56,599 nucleotides of DNA, from contig JAQUPF010000014.1 of assembly GCA_028716845.1 (NCBI GenBank), positions 1 through 56,599 of the forward strand, read 5' to 3'. Source of the DNA: a bacterium (GTDB lineage Bacteria > Auribacterota > Tritonobacteria > UBA1439). Positions 26,615 through 35,436 of this stretch are shown here, one piece after another. Under the pieces are notes generated by a model that was not told where the DNA came from, did not search any database, and saw only the letters and a program-made list of their open reading frames with translations. Within the stretch, counting starts at the first letter, position 1; each line of letters begins with the position of its first letter. The translations under genes and the position numbers were made by a program.

Positions 26615-27457
26615 ATGCGTGAGATCGACGTGAGGGAGATCGAACGGGCCGTCAGGGATCTGTGCGTCGAGACGAACATCGTCGCCGACACGGACGTCCT
26701 GGATGCGTTCAGAAAAGGAATGGAGGAAGAGGAGTCGCCCGTCGCGAGGGAGGTCCTCCGGACGCTCCTCGAGAACGCGCGCATCGCCGCGGAGGAGCGC
26801 CTCCCGATCTGCCAGGACACCGGGATGGCCGTGGTCTTCCTCGACATCGGCCAGGACGTGCACCTCGTCGGCGGGGGGCTCGAGGAGGCGGTCAACGAGG
26901 GCGTCCGGAAGGGCTACAGGGAGGGCTACCTCAGGAAATCGGTCGTGAAGCACCCCGTCACGCGCGGCAACACGGGAGACAACACCCCCGCCGTGATCCA
27001 CACGCGGATCGTGCCGGGAGACGGGGTGAAGATCACCGTCGCCCCCAAGGGGTTCGGGAGCGAGAACATGAGCTTCGTGAAGATGTGCACCCCCACGGCG
27101 GGCTTTGACGGCATCAGGAAATTCGTCCTCGAGTGCGTCCGGAAGGCCGGCGGCAATCCCTGCCCGCCGATCGTCGTCGGCGTCGGCATCGGCGGCACCT
27201 TCGAGAAGGCGGCGATCATGGCGAAGGAGGCCCTGACGAGGCCGCTCGGCGAGAGGAGCGGCCGGGAGGATCTCGCGCGGCTCGAGGAGGAGCTGCTCGG
27301 CGAGATCAACAAGACGGGGATCGGCCCTCAGGGACTGGGGGGGAAGACGACCGCGCTCGCCGTCCACGTGAACGCCTTCCCGACGCACATCGCCGGGATG
27401 CCGGTCGCGGTGAACATCTGCTGCCACGCGTACCGGCACGCGGGCAAAACAGTTTAA
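26615..27457 (+). CDS. Class I fumarate hydratase (or tartrate dehydratase), alpha subunit
   Basis: A 280-aa protein matching the N-terminal half of class I, oxygen-sensitive [4Fe-4S] hydro-lyases. Cluster cysteines are expected in PICQDTG, MCTP and NPCPP, all present. GNTGDNTPAVIH and the GVGIGGTFEKAA segment are typical. With the beta subunit encoded downstream it would interconvert fumarate and malate; tartrate dehydratase has the same architecture and cannot be excluded. The ATG at 26615 has GGGAGGGAGC upstream. The beta-subunit gene starts 51 bp later. Confidence 0.87.
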   Translation: MREIDVREIERAVRDLCVETNIVADTDVLDAFRKGMEEEESPVAREVLRTLLENARIAAEERLPICQDTGMAVVFLDIGQDVHLVGGGLEEAVNEGVRKGYREGYLRKSVVKHPVTRGNTGDNTPAVIHTRIVPGDGVKITVAPKGFGSENMSFVKMCTPTAGFDGIRKFVLECVRKAGGNPCPPIVVGVGIGGTFEKAAIMAKEALTRPLGERSGREDLARLEEELLGEINKTGIGPQGLGGKTTALAVHVNAFPTHIAGMPVAVNICCHAYRHAGKTV

Positions 27458-27482
27458 GGTTCAAAGTCCAAAGTTCAAAGTC
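27458..27482. repeat. Repeat word between the fumarase subunit genes
   Basis: GGTTCAAAGTCCAAAGTTC and related words of the palindromic element family occupy the intercistronic gap. No palindromic partner arm is present. Confidence 0.7.
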
Positions 27483-27508
27483 ACAGCGCAGGAGGGAGGG
27501 GGGAGGAT

Positions 27509-28048
27509 ATGGCCGCAATTCGAGTTACGACGCCGCTGACCGATGCCGTCGCGAGGAAACTGAAGGCGGGGGACAGCGTCCTCATCACGGGCGTCATCTA
27601 CACCGCCCGCGACGCGGCACACCAGCGCCTCACGGAGGCGGTGGCGAAGGGGGAGAGGCCGCCGGTCGACCTCAAGGGGCAGATCTTCTACTACGCGGGC
27701 CCCTCGCCCGCCCCGCCGGGAAAGCCGATCGGATCCGTGGGCCCCACGACGAGTTACCGGATGGACGCCTTCGCCCCGAAGACGATGGAGCTCGGTCTCA
27801 AGGGGATGATCGGGAAGGGACCGCGGGCAAAAGAGGTGATCGACGCGATGAAGCGGCACGGCGCGGTCTATTTCGCCGCCGTCGGCGGTGCGGGGGCGCT
27901 CCTCGCCAAGTGCGTGAAGGCGGCGAAACCGGTCGCCTACGCGGACCTGGGCGCCGAGGCGATCACGGAACTGACCGTGGAGGATTTTCCCGTCATTGTG
28001 GCGACGGACGCGGCGGGGAACGATCTCTACGCGGCGGCCGCTGCATAG
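27509..28048 (+). CDS. Class I fumarate hydratase (or tartrate dehydratase), beta subunit
   Basis: A 179-aa protein corresponding to the C-terminal (beta) part of class I fumarases. It shows LKAGDSVLITGVIYTARDAAHQR near the N-terminus (split here: LKAGDSVLITG and TARDAAHQR), GPTTSYRMD, KGMIGKG and GGAGALLAKCV, all typical of the subunit that binds substrate carboxylates next to the cluster. Its length matches separate beta subunits. GGAGGGAGGGGGGAGG upstream is a very strong ribosome site. It is co-transcribed with the alpha subunit. Confidence 0.87.
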   Translation: MAAIRVTTPLTDAVARKLKAGDSVLITGVIYTARDAAHQRLTEAVAKGERPPVDLKGQIFYYAGPSPAPPGKPIGSVGPTTSYRMDAFAPKTMELGLKGMIGKGPRAKEVIDAMKRHGAVYFAAVGGAGALLAKCVKAAKPVAYADLGAEAITELTVEDFPVIVATDAAGNDLYAAAAA

Positions 28049-28072
28049 CCGCGGCAACGCGCAGCCGGGAAA

Positions 28073-29320
28073 TCACCCGGCCCGTTTCCGCATGATGATC
28101 AAATCCTGCTGGTTCAAGGCGCCGCGTTCCAGGTAGTCGAGAATCTCGAAGTGGCGGGAATATTCCCTGAAGGCATACTCCTTCGTCTGAAATACGCCGC
28201 GGTAATAGCCTGGTTCGGCGATGCCGTCGAGCCCGCTATCTTTCATCCCGTCATCTATCCCTTCCGCGAGCAGGTCGTTGAGGGCGCGCGGGTGAAAGAC
28301 GAGGGATGCGGCAAATTCGCCGTGAACACTGGCGAGAAGAAGGCCGCCGGGGCCGAGTATCCGCGCCAGTTCGTCCAGCCACTTCAGTTGGAGGTCTCTC
28401 GCCAGATGCGTCAGAACGGAATAGGCGATGACACAGTCGAACTGGTTGTCAGCGTAGAGGGTCGGCGGATACGGCCCGCTTGTCGCAAAGCGTCCCGGCG
28501 AGAGATTGTTGCTGCACCACCGAACCGCCTCCGCATCGATGTCGCAGCCGTGGATTTCGGGAATTGTGGTATGCCGAATGAAGAATCTTGTCATGCGCCC
28601 GCAGCCGCATCCCCATTCCAGCATCCGGGTGACGCGGCCCGGGTCCGTGTGCCTGCAGATCGCGTCCCAGAACTCCTTGAAGGACTGCAGGCCGGTGATC
28701 AGGAAATGATCGCGGTTCGTGGTGCCGATCGAGCGCTTCATGATCGCCGGCGGGGGCAGGATGGGGCTGTCCGCATCGAGGTCATCATGGTACCACTTGA
28801 TCATCCTGGCGACCTCTTTCCCCCCTGCCAGGCCGGTGATGACAACCCCGACGAAGCCGCGGGTATCCTCCTTCGAGAGGGGAACCCTGAAATCGAAATC
28901 GACACGACGAGCATAGGCGGCGTACGGGTAGCTGCGCGCGCTGGTGTCCGAGGGGGTGAGCGGCACCCGGGCAATCCTCGTTCCGTTGATGGAGAGCATG
29001 GCGGCATGGAGTTCCCTGTCGGGAAGCATGATCCATCCTTTCACTGTGAAAAGGCCGTTCCGGTTGTGGAGCGCCTGGAGGTAGCCGGCCGCCGTTTCCA
29101 CTTCAGGGGGGAGCACCTCCGCTGCGACGAGGCGACTGCCGACATTGTCAAGGCGACGGTCCGTTGCCAAGAAGCGCAGATCACATTCCCGAATTGATTG
29201 CTGGAAGCGCAGATCGCATTCCCGAATTGATTGCTGGAGGGTTGAAATGCCGAGCAGGTTTTTGAAAAGGGAGCGGATGCCGGCGGGGACACAACGGCGT
29301 ATCACCTTTGGATAATCCAT
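28073..29320 (-). CDS. SAM-dependent methyltransferase with N-terminal accessory domain
   Basis: A 415-aa protein. The C-terminal half is a class I methyltransferase: MLEWGCGCGRMTRFF (motif I), GCDIDAEAVRWC (motif II), DCVIAYSVLTHL (motif IV), LGPGGLLLASVHGEF. The N-terminal ~190 residues form a separate beta-rich region of the kind seen in glycan-modifying methyltransferases. Residues 29-50 contain an exact tandem duplication of QQSIRECDLRF, encoded by two 33-bp units (29173-29205 and 29206-29238) differing at one base. Lower GC than its neighbours suggests acquisition. Confidence 0.8.
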   Translation of the reverse strand: MDYPKVIRRCVPAGIRSLFKNLLGISTLQQSIRECDLRFQQSIRECDLRFLATDRRLDNVGSRLVAAEVLPPEVETAAGYLQALHNRNGLFTVKGWIMLPDRELHAAMLSINGTRIARVPLTPSDTSARSYPYAAYARRVDFDFRVPLSKEDTRGFVGVVITGLAGGKEVARMIKWYHDDLDADSPILPPPAIMKRSIGTTNRDHFLITGLQSFKEFWDAICRHTDPGRVTRMLEWGCGCGRMTRFFIRHTTIPEIHGCDIDAEAVRWCSNNLSPGRFATSGPYPPTLYADNQFDCVIAYSVLTHLARDLQLKWLDELARILGPGGLLLASVHGEFAASLVFHPRALNDLLAEGIDDGMKDSGLDGIAEPGYYRGVFQTKEYAFREYSRHFEILDYLERGALNQQDLIIMRKRAG

Positions 29321-29336
29321 TTTTTCAAACTAGCAA

Positions 29337-29364
29337 ATTTTAGCATATTATGACAGGGTTTCCA
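29337..29364 (-). promoter_or_regulatory. Promoter of the minus-strand methyltransferase
   Basis: On the minus strand TGGAAA (29359-29364) and TAAAAT (29337-29342) are spaced by 16 bp in an AT-rich patch (29321-29405) that also precedes lemA. The lemA promoter is probably there too, but I cannot fix its boxes. Confidence 0.4.
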
Positions 29365-29448
29365 CTTCTCAGGTGTATTGCTCGTTCCTTTATGCTACAT
29401 AATATCGGAAAGCATCGATAAGGATGCCCGCGGAGAAAGGTGGTGCAT

Positions 29449-29997
29449 ATGGTCTGGATCACGCTTGCCGTACTCGCGGTTGGGGCGCTCTATGTCGTCG
29501 TCGCGTACAACCGTCTCGTAAGGCTGCGGAACAGGATCGAGAACGCCTGGTCGCAGATCGACGTGCAGCTCAAGCGGCGATACGACCTCATCCCGAACCT
29601 GATCGAGACGGTGAAGGGCTACGCGGCACATGAGCGGGAGCTCCTCCAGAAGGTCACCGAGGCGCGCGCGCGGGCGATCAACGCACACGGCGTGCGGGAA
29701 CAGGGACAGGCGGAGAACACGCTCTCGGCGACGCTGAAGTCCCTCTTCGCCGTCGCGGAGAACTACCCGGACCTCAAGGCCAACCAGAACTTCCTCATGC
29801 TCCAGGAGGAACTGGCGGGGACGGAGAGCAAGATCGCCTACGCGCGGCAGTTCTACAACGACTCGGTCATGCGGTACGCCATGACGTGCCAGGTCTTCCC
29901 CTCGAGCATGATCGCCCGCGCCTTCAACTTCCCGGCGAAGGAGTATTTCGAGATCGGCGAGGAGGCCGCGCGAGAGCCGGTGAAGGTGCGGTTCTGA
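29449..29997 (+). CDS. lemA: LemA family protein
   Basis: A 182-aa protein. It has one N-terminal membrane helix (about residues 2-20) followed by the conserved LemA coiled-coil body: [18 protein letters not shown] and [20 protein letters not shown], then later ETLxA-like and FNDSVMRYN-like segments. LemA proteins sit in the membrane with the body outside the cytoplasm, and are commonly encoded next to HtpX or TPM proteins. HtpX follows here 85 bp downstream. The ATG at 29449 is preferred for the AAAGGTGG upstream; GTG codons at 29440 and 29443 are alternatives. Confidence 0.9.
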   Translation: MVWITLAVLAVGALYVVVAYNRLVRLRNRIENAWSQIDVQLKRRYDLIPNLIETVKGYAAHERELLQKVTEARARAINAHGVREQGQAENTLSATLKSLFAVAENYPDLKANQNFLMLQEELAGTESKIAYARQFYNDSVMRYAMTCQVFPSSMIARAFNFPAKEYFEIGEEAAREPVKVRF

Positions 29998-30000
29998 TTC

Positions 30001-30030
30001 GTACATCGTCAGTCGTACATCGTACATCGT
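30001..30030. repeat. GTACATCGT word repeats in the lemA-htpX gap
   Basis: GTACATCGT occurs at 30001-30009, 30015-30023 and 30022-30030. It is another short intergenic word family, unlike the TTCAAAG type. Confidence 0.8.
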
Positions 30031-30082
30031 GTAGGCGAAGGACGATGGACGCCCGACGGGCAGGGAGACGGGTATTTCAACA

Positions 30083-30970
30083 ATGTACGACCAGATAGCG
30101 GCGAACAAGAGAAACTCGGTCCTGCTCTGCGTGCTCTTCATCCTCTTCGTCGCCTTCCTCGGGTGGGTGTTCGGGCAGATCTCGGCCTTCGGCAACGCGG
30201 GGATCCTCCTCGCCGTTCTCATCGCCCTCGCCTGGACGTTCGGCAGCTACTTCTACAGCGACCGGATCGTCCTCGCGATCAGCCGCGCACGGCCGCTCGA
30301 AAAGCACGAATACCCCCACCTCTTTCACGCCGTGGAGGGGCTCGCCATCGCCGCGGGCATCCCGAAGCCGCGGGTCTACATTATCGACGACGACGCCCCG
30401 AACGCCTTCGCCACCGGCCGGAACCCCCGACACGCGGTCGTCTGCGTCACCACGGGCCTCATCAGGAAGCTCAACAGGCTCGAGATTGAGGGGGTCATCG
30501 CGCACGAGCTCTCGCACGTCAAGAACTACGACATTCTTCTCGGCTCGCTCGTCGTGGTCATGGTCGGCGTGGTCGCCCTCCTGAGCGACTGGATGCTCCG
30601 CAGTTTCATCTGGGGGGGCGCGGGGGGGAGGAGGAATCGCCGCGGCGGCGGCCAGGGGGCGGCGATCATCGTCATTATCGGCCTCCTCCTCGCCGTCCTC
30701 GCACCGATCGCCGCCCAGCTCGTGCGGCTCGCCATTTCCCGCCGCCGCGAGTTCCTCGCCGACGCGAGCGGCGCCCTCATCACCCGCTACCCGAAGGGGC
30801 TGGCGGACGCCCTGCGGAAAATCGCATCCGACACGGAGCCGCTCCGGGCGGCGAACAAGGCCACCGAGCACATGTACATCGTCAACCCGCTCAAGGGCGG
30901 GGCGATCAACCGCCTCTTCTCCACGCACCCGCCGATCGAGGAGCGGGTCAGGGCGCTCGAGGCGATGTAG
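30083..30970 (+). CDS. htpX: Membrane zinc metalloprotease HtpX (M48)
   Basis: A 295-aa protein with two N-terminal membrane helices (about 12-32 and 38-58). The zinc motif is HELSH (141-145), with a later Glu in the REFLADASGA segment as third ligand, plus a second hydrophobic pair (about 155-245) interrupted by a Gly/Arg-rich loop. HtpX degrades misfolded membrane proteins on the cytoplasmic side. NAFATGRNP and the end segment FSTHPPIEERVRAL are family hallmarks. It pairs with lemA, a frequent arrangement. Confidence 0.94.
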   Translation: MYDQIAANKRNSVLLCVLFILFVAFLGWVFGQISAFGNAGILLAVLIALAWTFGSYFYSDRIVLAISRARPLEKHEYPHLFHAVEGLAIAAGIPKPRVYIIDDDAPNAFATGRNPRHAVVCVTTGLIRKLNRLEIEGVIAHELSHVKNYDILLGSLVVVMVGVVALLSDWMLRSFIWGGAGGRRNRRGGGQGAAIIVIIGLLLAVLAPIAAQLVRLAISRRREFLADASGALITRYPKGLADALRKIASDTEPLRAANKATEHMYIVNPLKGGAINRLFSTHPPIEERVRALEAM

Positions 30971-30990
30971 GGGCGGGAGGAGGGGCGTCC

Positions 30991-31380
30991 ATGCGGGGTG
31001 TCACGATAGAGCGGATCGAGGCGCGCCGGGATGACCGCGGCGTCGTCTTCGCCCCCGTCCCCGCCGACATCCTTGCCCGCGGTGCCGTCGCGGACATCCA
31101 CGTCGCCACCATGCGTCCCGGCGCCGTCAGGGGGAATCACGCGCACCCGGGGCGGACGGAATCCATCTCCTTCGCGGGGCCCATGCGGATCGTCGTGCGG
31201 GACGCCGCGGGCGCGCGGGAGCAGTACGATTTCGGCGCCGGGGAGTTCGTCCGCGTGACCATCGCCCCGGGCATCGCCCATGCCGTCGTCAACACCGGCA
31301 CGGCGGAGACGTTCATCATCTGCTCGAGCGACGGGGAGGGCGGCGCGCAGGAACGGGTGCCGCTCGTCCCACAGCCATGA
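30991..31380 (+). CDS. Cupin-fold protein
   Basis: A 129-aa single-domain cupin. The two cupin motifs are GNHAHPGRTESISFAGP (metal-binding His/His/Glu pattern) and APGIAHAVVNTG. The arrangement resembles small isomerase-like cupins of dTDP-sugar pathways (FdtA/WxcM type), but the characteristic substrate residues cannot be checked by eye. The stop overlaps the start of the aminotransferase gene (ATGA at 31377), so the two are translationally coupled and may share a pathway. The start lies 20 bp after htpX. Confidence 0.7.
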   Translation: MRGVTIERIEARRDDRGVVFAPVPADILARGAVADIHVATMRPGAVRGNHAHPGRTESISFAGPMRIVVRDAAGAREQYDFGAGEFVRVTIAPGIAHAVVNTGTAETFIICSSDGEGGAQERVPLVPQP

Positions 31381-32474
31381 GAATCGCGGACCGCATGCGG
31401 GGGATCGACGCCTCCGGCATCAGGAAGGCGTTCGAGCTCGCCCGCCGGGTCGAGGACCCGATCGACCTGAGCATCGGCCAGCCGGACTACGGCCCGCCGG
31501 ACGAGCTCGTCGAGGACGCGGCCGCCGCCCTCCGCTCCGGCTTCCACCGCTACTCGCTCACGCACGGCTTCGACGAACTCCGGGCGGAGGTCCGGCGGCA
31601 CCTGCGGGAGCGAAAGGGGATCGAGCCGGAGGAGGTCATGATCACCTCGGGGGTGGCGGGCGGCATCCTCCTCTCCTTCCTCGCGCTCCTCAACCCCGGG
31701 GACCGGGTCGTCATACCGGACCCGTATTTCGTCATCTACAAGCACATGTGCCGCCTCGTCGGGGCGGAGGCCGTCTTCCTGGACACGTACCCGGATTTCC
31801 GGATCACGGCCGAGCGTCTCGATCGGGCGTTCGGCCGGCGCGGCGCGCGCGCCGTGGTCCTCAACAACCCGTCCAACCCGACCGGGAACCTCATCGGCGG
31901 AGACGGGCTGCGGGAGATCGCCGACCTCTGCGGCCGGAGGGACGCCCTCATCATCTCCGACGAGGTCTACGACTTCTTCGCCTACGACGCGTCCCACGAG
32001 AGCACGGCACGGCACGCGGCGGACGCCCTCGTCCTCGGGGGGCATTCCAAGACCTTCGGCATCCCCGGCTGGCGCGTCGGATACGCCGCCGGCCCCGCCG
32101 CGGTCATCAGGGAGATGGTCAAGCTCCAGCAGTACTCGTTCGTCTGCGCCCCCTCCCCGCTCCAGCGGGGGGTTCTCCGTGCCTACGCCGTGGACATGGG
32201 CGGGCGGCTCGCGGCGTACAGGAGGAAGCGGGACCTCGTGTGCGCGGGGCTCGAGGGGAAATACTCGTTCGTCCGCCCGGGGGGGGCGTTCTACCTTTTC
32301 CCCGAGGCGCCCGGGGGGAGCGGCGCCGCCTTCGTCGAGCGGGCCCTCGGGAGGAGGCTCATCCTCGTCCCCGGCGCCGTCTTCTCCGAGCGGGACACGC
32401 ACTTCAGACTCTCCTTCGCGGCGCCGGACGAGGTTCTCCGTCGGGGGATCGAGGCCCTCCGCGAGCTCGCGTGA
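31377..32474 (+). CDS. Class I/II PLP-dependent aminotransferase
   Basis: A 365-aa enzyme of the AspC/AlaA-like fold-type I family. Motifs in order are LSIGQPDYGPP, YSLTHGFDELR, the NNPSNPTGN substrate and cofactor segment, ISDEVYDFFAYD, the PLP lysine in GGHSKTFGIPGWRVGY, and a C-terminal FRLSFA with the carboxylate-binding Arg. It probably transaminates an aspartate-, alanine- or aromatic-type amino acid; specificity cannot be told from sequence. It overlaps the cupin gene by 4 bp. The strong promoter at 32499 begins the next unit. Confidence 0.86.
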   Translation: MRIADRMRGIDASGIRKAFELARRVEDPIDLSIGQPDYGPPDELVEDAAAALRSGFHRYSLTHGFDELRAEVRRHLRERKGIEPEEVMITSGVAGGILLSFLALLNPGDRVVIPDPYFVIYKHMCRLVGAEAVFLDTYPDFRITAERLDRAFGRRGARAVVLNNPSNPTGNLIGGDGLREIADLCGRRDALIISDEVYDFFAYDASHESTARHAADALVLGGHSKTFGIPGWRVGYAAGPAAVIREMVKLQQYSFVCAPSPLQRGVLRAYAVDMGGRLAAYRRKRDLVCAGLEGKYSFVRPGGAFYLFPEAPGGSGAAFVERALGRRLILVPGAVFSERDTHFRLSFAAPDEVLRRGIEALRELA

Positions 32475-32498
32475 GGCGGCCGCGGCCGTCCTCCGCTG

Positions 32499-32527
32499 TT
32501 GACCGGGGAGGGCTGTTGTGATATAGA
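32499..32527 (+). promoter_or_regulatory. Strong promoter resembling the rRNA promoter
   Basis: TTGACC (32499-32504) and TATAGA (32522-32527) are spaced by 17 bp. The start of this promoter, TTGACNGGGGAGGGCTG, matches the rRNA promoter at 16443 at 16 of 17 positions, including spacer bases. The predicted start is near 32534. It faces the 42-residue gene and tRNA-Arg. Confidence 0.7.
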
Positions 32528-32554
32528 TGGTCGTCGACCTGAAAGGAGGTCACC

Positions 32555-32683
32555 ATGGGAACGATTCTGTTCATTCTCGCGCGGCTCATCGGCAAGATCG
32601 ACTCGCCGAACGACCTCATCATGTTGTGCTTCCTCATTTCGCTGGACAGCATCGCCCTCGCGGCGTTTCTGAAGAAGGAGTAA
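32555..32683 (+). CDS. 42-residue membrane protein, unknown function
   Basis: This short frame encodes MGTILFILARLIGKI, then SPNDLIMLCFLISLDSI and ALAAFLKKE. The ribosome site GAAAGGAGGTCACC directly before the ATG is a near-perfect match to the anti-Shine-Dalgarno, and a rRNA-like promoter lies 28 bp upstream, so expression is very likely. Two short hydrophobic stretches (about 3-12 and 20-37) and a Lys-Lys-Glu end suggest one membrane-spanning helix or a hairpin at the inner membrane. No family is recognised. It may share a transcript with tRNA-Arg and rph. Confidence 0.65.
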   Translation: MGTILFILARLIGKIDSPNDLIMLCFLISLDSIALAAFLKKE

Positions 32684-32788
32684 CAGCCGTTTCGCACGGC
32701 CATCTCGCATGGCACGCCGCCGGCGGCATGCCGCGGAAGACAGACGCGGCAGGCCTCCAACGGCGGGCCATGAGTCGCACTCCTCCGC

Positions 32789-32865
<77 letters not shown>

Positions 32866-32967
32866 TTACTACAGTTCAAAGTTGCACGTTTCAGGTTCAA
32901 GGCGGACGTTCGGACCAGCTTCGATTCGTAGAAGAACCTGCAAGGCCTTTCGCGCGGGAATACCGTG

Positions 32968-33705
32968 ATGCTACAGAGGAAAGACGGTCGGCGAAGCGAC
33001 GAGCTGCGGCCGGTCCGGATCACCAGGGAGTTCGTCAAATACCCGCTCGGCTCGGCGCTCGTCGAGTTCGGCGACACGAAGGTCGTCTGCGCCGCCACCT
33101 CCGAGAACGGCCAGCCGCGGTGGATGCGGGAGCAGAAGCGGGAGGGCGGCTGGATCACCTGCGAGTACTCGATGCTGCCCTTCTCGTCACCGGAGCGGGC
33201 GGCGCGGGAGTCCACGAGGGGGAGGATCGGCGGCAGGACGCACGAGATCCAGCGGATGATCGGCCGGGCGCTCCGCGCGGTCGTCGACCTGCGGGGGCTC
33301 GGCGAGCGGACGATCTGGATCGACTGCGACGTCCTCCAGGCCGACGGCGGGACGAGGACGGCCGCGGTCACGGGCGCGTTCGTCGCGATGGCGCTCGCCG
33401 TCCGGAGGCTCGTGTCGGAGCGGGTGATCCCCCGTTCCCCGGTGGGGGAGGCGCTCGCCGCCGTGAGCGTCGGCAGGGTCGGGGGCGAGCTGCTGCTCGA
33501 CCTGAACTACGAGGAGGACTGCCGCGCCGAGGTCGACATGAACCTCGTCATGACCGAGGGCGGGAGGCTCATCGAGATCCAGGGGACGGCGGAGGCCTCC
33601 CCGTTCACGATCGAGGAGCTGTCGGCGATGATCGGCATGGCCCGCGGGGGGATCGATGCGCTCATCGCGGAGCAGCGGCGGGCGCTCGAGGATGACGGTG
33701 ACTGA
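32968..33705 (+). CDS. rph: Ribonuclease PH
   Basis: A 245-aa phosphorolytic exoribonuclease that trims tRNA 3' ends. Family segments are RKDGRRSDELRPVRITR at the N-terminus, GDTKVVCAAT, RGRIGGRTHEIQRMIGRALR, DCDVLQADGGTRTAAVTGA (phosphate and catalytic region) and LDLNYEEDCRAEVDMN with the acidic pair. ATG is chosen over the adjacent in-frame GTG. No strong ribosome site is visible. It overlaps rdgB by 14 bp. The tRNA-Arg gene just upstream is a natural substrate. Confidence 0.95.
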   Translation: MLQRKDGRRSDELRPVRITREFVKYPLGSALVEFGDTKVVCAATSENGQPRWMREQKREGGWITCEYSMLPFSSPERAARESTRGRIGGRTHEIQRMIGRALRAVVDLRGLGERTIWIDCDVLQADGGTRTAAVTGAFVAMALAVRRLVSERVIPRSPVGEALAAVSVGRVGGELLLDLNYEEDCRAEVDMNLVMTEGGRLIEIQGTAEASPFTIEELSAMIGMARGGIDALIAEQRRALEDDGD

Positions 33706-34312
33706 CCTGGTGCTGGCGACGAGGAACGCGGCGAAGGTGCGCGAGCTCACGCCGATGCTGAAGCGCGCCGGTCTGGCGATCAACCTCCTCTCGCTCCAGG
33801 ATTTTCCCGGCTGCGAGGCCGTCGTCGAGGACGGGCGCTCCTACAGCGAGAACGCCGTCAAGAAGGCGGTGCACGTCGCCCGGCTCACGGGCCGGATCGC
33901 CCTCGCGGACGACTCGGGGATCGAGGTCGACGCGCTCGCGGGGGCGCCGGGCATCCTGTCCGCCCGGTTCGCCGGAGAGGGGGCGACGGACAAGGAGAAC
34001 AACGAGAAGCTCCTCGCCCTCCTCCGCGACGTCCCCGAGCGGCGCCGCCAGGCGCGCTTCGTCTGCGCCGTGGCGATCGCGGACCCGGAAAAGGTCATTG
34101 ACGTCGTCGAGGGGACCTGCGCCGGCACGATCGTGGCGCGGGAGCGGGGCGGCGGCGGGTTCGGCTACGATCCCCTCTTCCAACCGCTGGAGTACAGCAG
34201 GACATTCGCGGAGCTCTCCCCGGAGATCAAGGACAGGATCAGCCACCGCGCGCGGGCCATGGAGAAGGCGCTCATGGCCCTCGAGAAGTACCTGATCAGG
34301 AAGGAGCTCTGA
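33692..34312 (+). CDS. rdgB: XTP/dITP diphosphatase (non-canonical purine NTPase)
   Basis: A 206-aa cytoplasmic enzyme that hydrolyses ITP, dITP and XTP to prevent their incorporation. Signatures are LATRNAAKVRELTPML, the SYSENAVKKA segment, LADDSGIEVDAL (metal-binding acids), ARFAGEGATDKENNEKLL and the FGYDPLF loop, then SHRARAMEKAL. The length is normal. The ATG at 33692 lies inside rph, 14 bp overlapping, a common rph-rdgB arrangement. GAGG directly precedes it, and the coupling may make a separate ribosome site unnecessary. Confidence 0.94.
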   Translation: MTVTDLVLATRNAAKVRELTPMLKRAGLAINLLSLQDFPGCEAVVEDGRSYSENAVKKAVHVARLTGRIALADDSGIEVDALAGAPGILSARFAGEGATDKENNEKLLALLRDVPERRRQARFVCAVAIADPEKVIDVVEGTCAGTIVARERGGGGFGYDPLFQPLEYSRTFAELSPEIKDRISHRARAMEKALMALEKYLIRKEL

Positions 34313-34346
34313 GGCGGCCGCCCGCCGCCCCACGGCATCCCCCGCC

Positions 34347-35435
34347 ATGCGCACGGACGACCTGAAGCTGCTCGCCGCCGAACTGCGGGGCATCGCCGCC
34401 GACGTGATGGAGGTCAGGGAGACGGTCGCGGGGACCCGCACCGTCACGCTCCGCGGCGCGCCGGCGCTGCCCGTCGAGGAGGCCGCCGCCCGTCTCCGGG
34501 AGCGGTTCGCTCCGCTCGGCGTCATCCCGATGGTGTCCCGCGACGGCGACGGGATCGCCGTCAGGGTCGTCCGCGCCGGCGACTCGCCGCGGCCCAACCC
34601 CCTCGTCAACGTCGTGCTCTTCCTGCTCACCGCGGCGTCGACCCTCTTCGTCGGGGCGGCGATGGCCGGGGTCGACATCATCGCCGAACCCGGGAGGTGG
34701 CGCGCCGGCGTCCCGTTCGCCGCGAGCATCCTCGCGATCCTCCTCGTCCACGAGTTCGGGCACTACCTGATGTCCGCCTGCCACGGCGTGAAGGCGTCGC
34801 TCCCGTACTTCATCCCCGCCCCCACGATCATCGGCACGTTCGGGGCCGTCATCAAGACGCGGTCGCCGATACCGGACCGGCGGAGCCTCCTCGACATCGG
34901 CGCCGCCGGCCCCATCTGCGGCTTCCTCGTCGCGCTCGTCGCCCTCGCCGTCGGGATCCACCATTCCGAGGTGGTCGAGATCGGGCCGCTCCTCCAGGAC
35001 GGCGACGTCATGGAGTTCGGCGATTCCCTCCTCGTCCGCCTGGTGACGCGCGCGATCAAGGGCGGACTCGGGGAGGGGGAGGACATCCTCTTCTCGCCGG
35101 TGGCGTTCGCGGGCTGGGTCGGCCTCCTGGTGACCGCCTTCAACCTGATGCCCGTGGGGCAGCTCGACGGGGGGCACATCATCTACGCGGTCGCGGGACG
35201 CCGGCACGCGATCATCGCCAGGGCGACCGTCGTCTCGCTGCTCCTCCTCGGGCTGTACTGGCCGCCCTGGTGGGGATGGGTCCTCCTCATCCTGCTCATC
35301 GGCCCCGGCCACGCTCCGCCGGTGGACGACGTGACGCCGATCGGCGGCGGGCGCCGGCTGGTCGCCCTCGCCGCGCTCGGCATCTTCATCCTCTGTTTCG
35401 TCCCGGCCCCCATCCCCCTGCGGGGAGCGTTCTGA
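34347..35435 (+). CDS. Site-2 protease (M50) family membrane metallopeptidase
   Basis: A 362-aa protein. After a soluble N-terminal region of about 80 residues come about six membrane helices. The zinc motif HEFGH (135-139) lies in one helix and the third ligand Asp274 in NLMPVGQLDGGH. This is the core of site-2 proteases, which cut within membranes to release regulators. It has no PDZ domain, so it differs from RseP and resembles plant/cyanobacterial EGY-type enzymes. It follows rdgB by 34 bp and ends 1 bp before the next gene, so it lies in a rph-rdgB-M50 run. The substrate is unknown. Confidence 0.87.
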   Translation: MRTDDLKLLAAELRGIAADVMEVRETVAGTRTVTLRGAPALPVEEAAARLRERFAPLGVIPMVSRDGDGIAVRVVRAGDSPRPNPLVNVVLFLLTAASTLFVGAAMAGVDIIAEPGRWRAGVPFAASILAILLVHEFGHYLMSACHGVKASLPYFIPAPTIIGTFGAVIKTRSPIPDRRSLLDIGAAGPICGFLVALVALAVGIHHSEVVEIGPLLQDGDVMEFGDSLLVRLVTRAIKGGLGEGEDILFSPVAFAGWVGLLVTAFNLMPVGQLDGGHIIYAVAGRRHAIIARATVVSLLLLGLYWPPWWGWVLLILLIGPGHAPPVDDVTPIGGGRRLVALAALGIFILCFVPAPIPLRGAF

Positions 35436-35436
35436 C

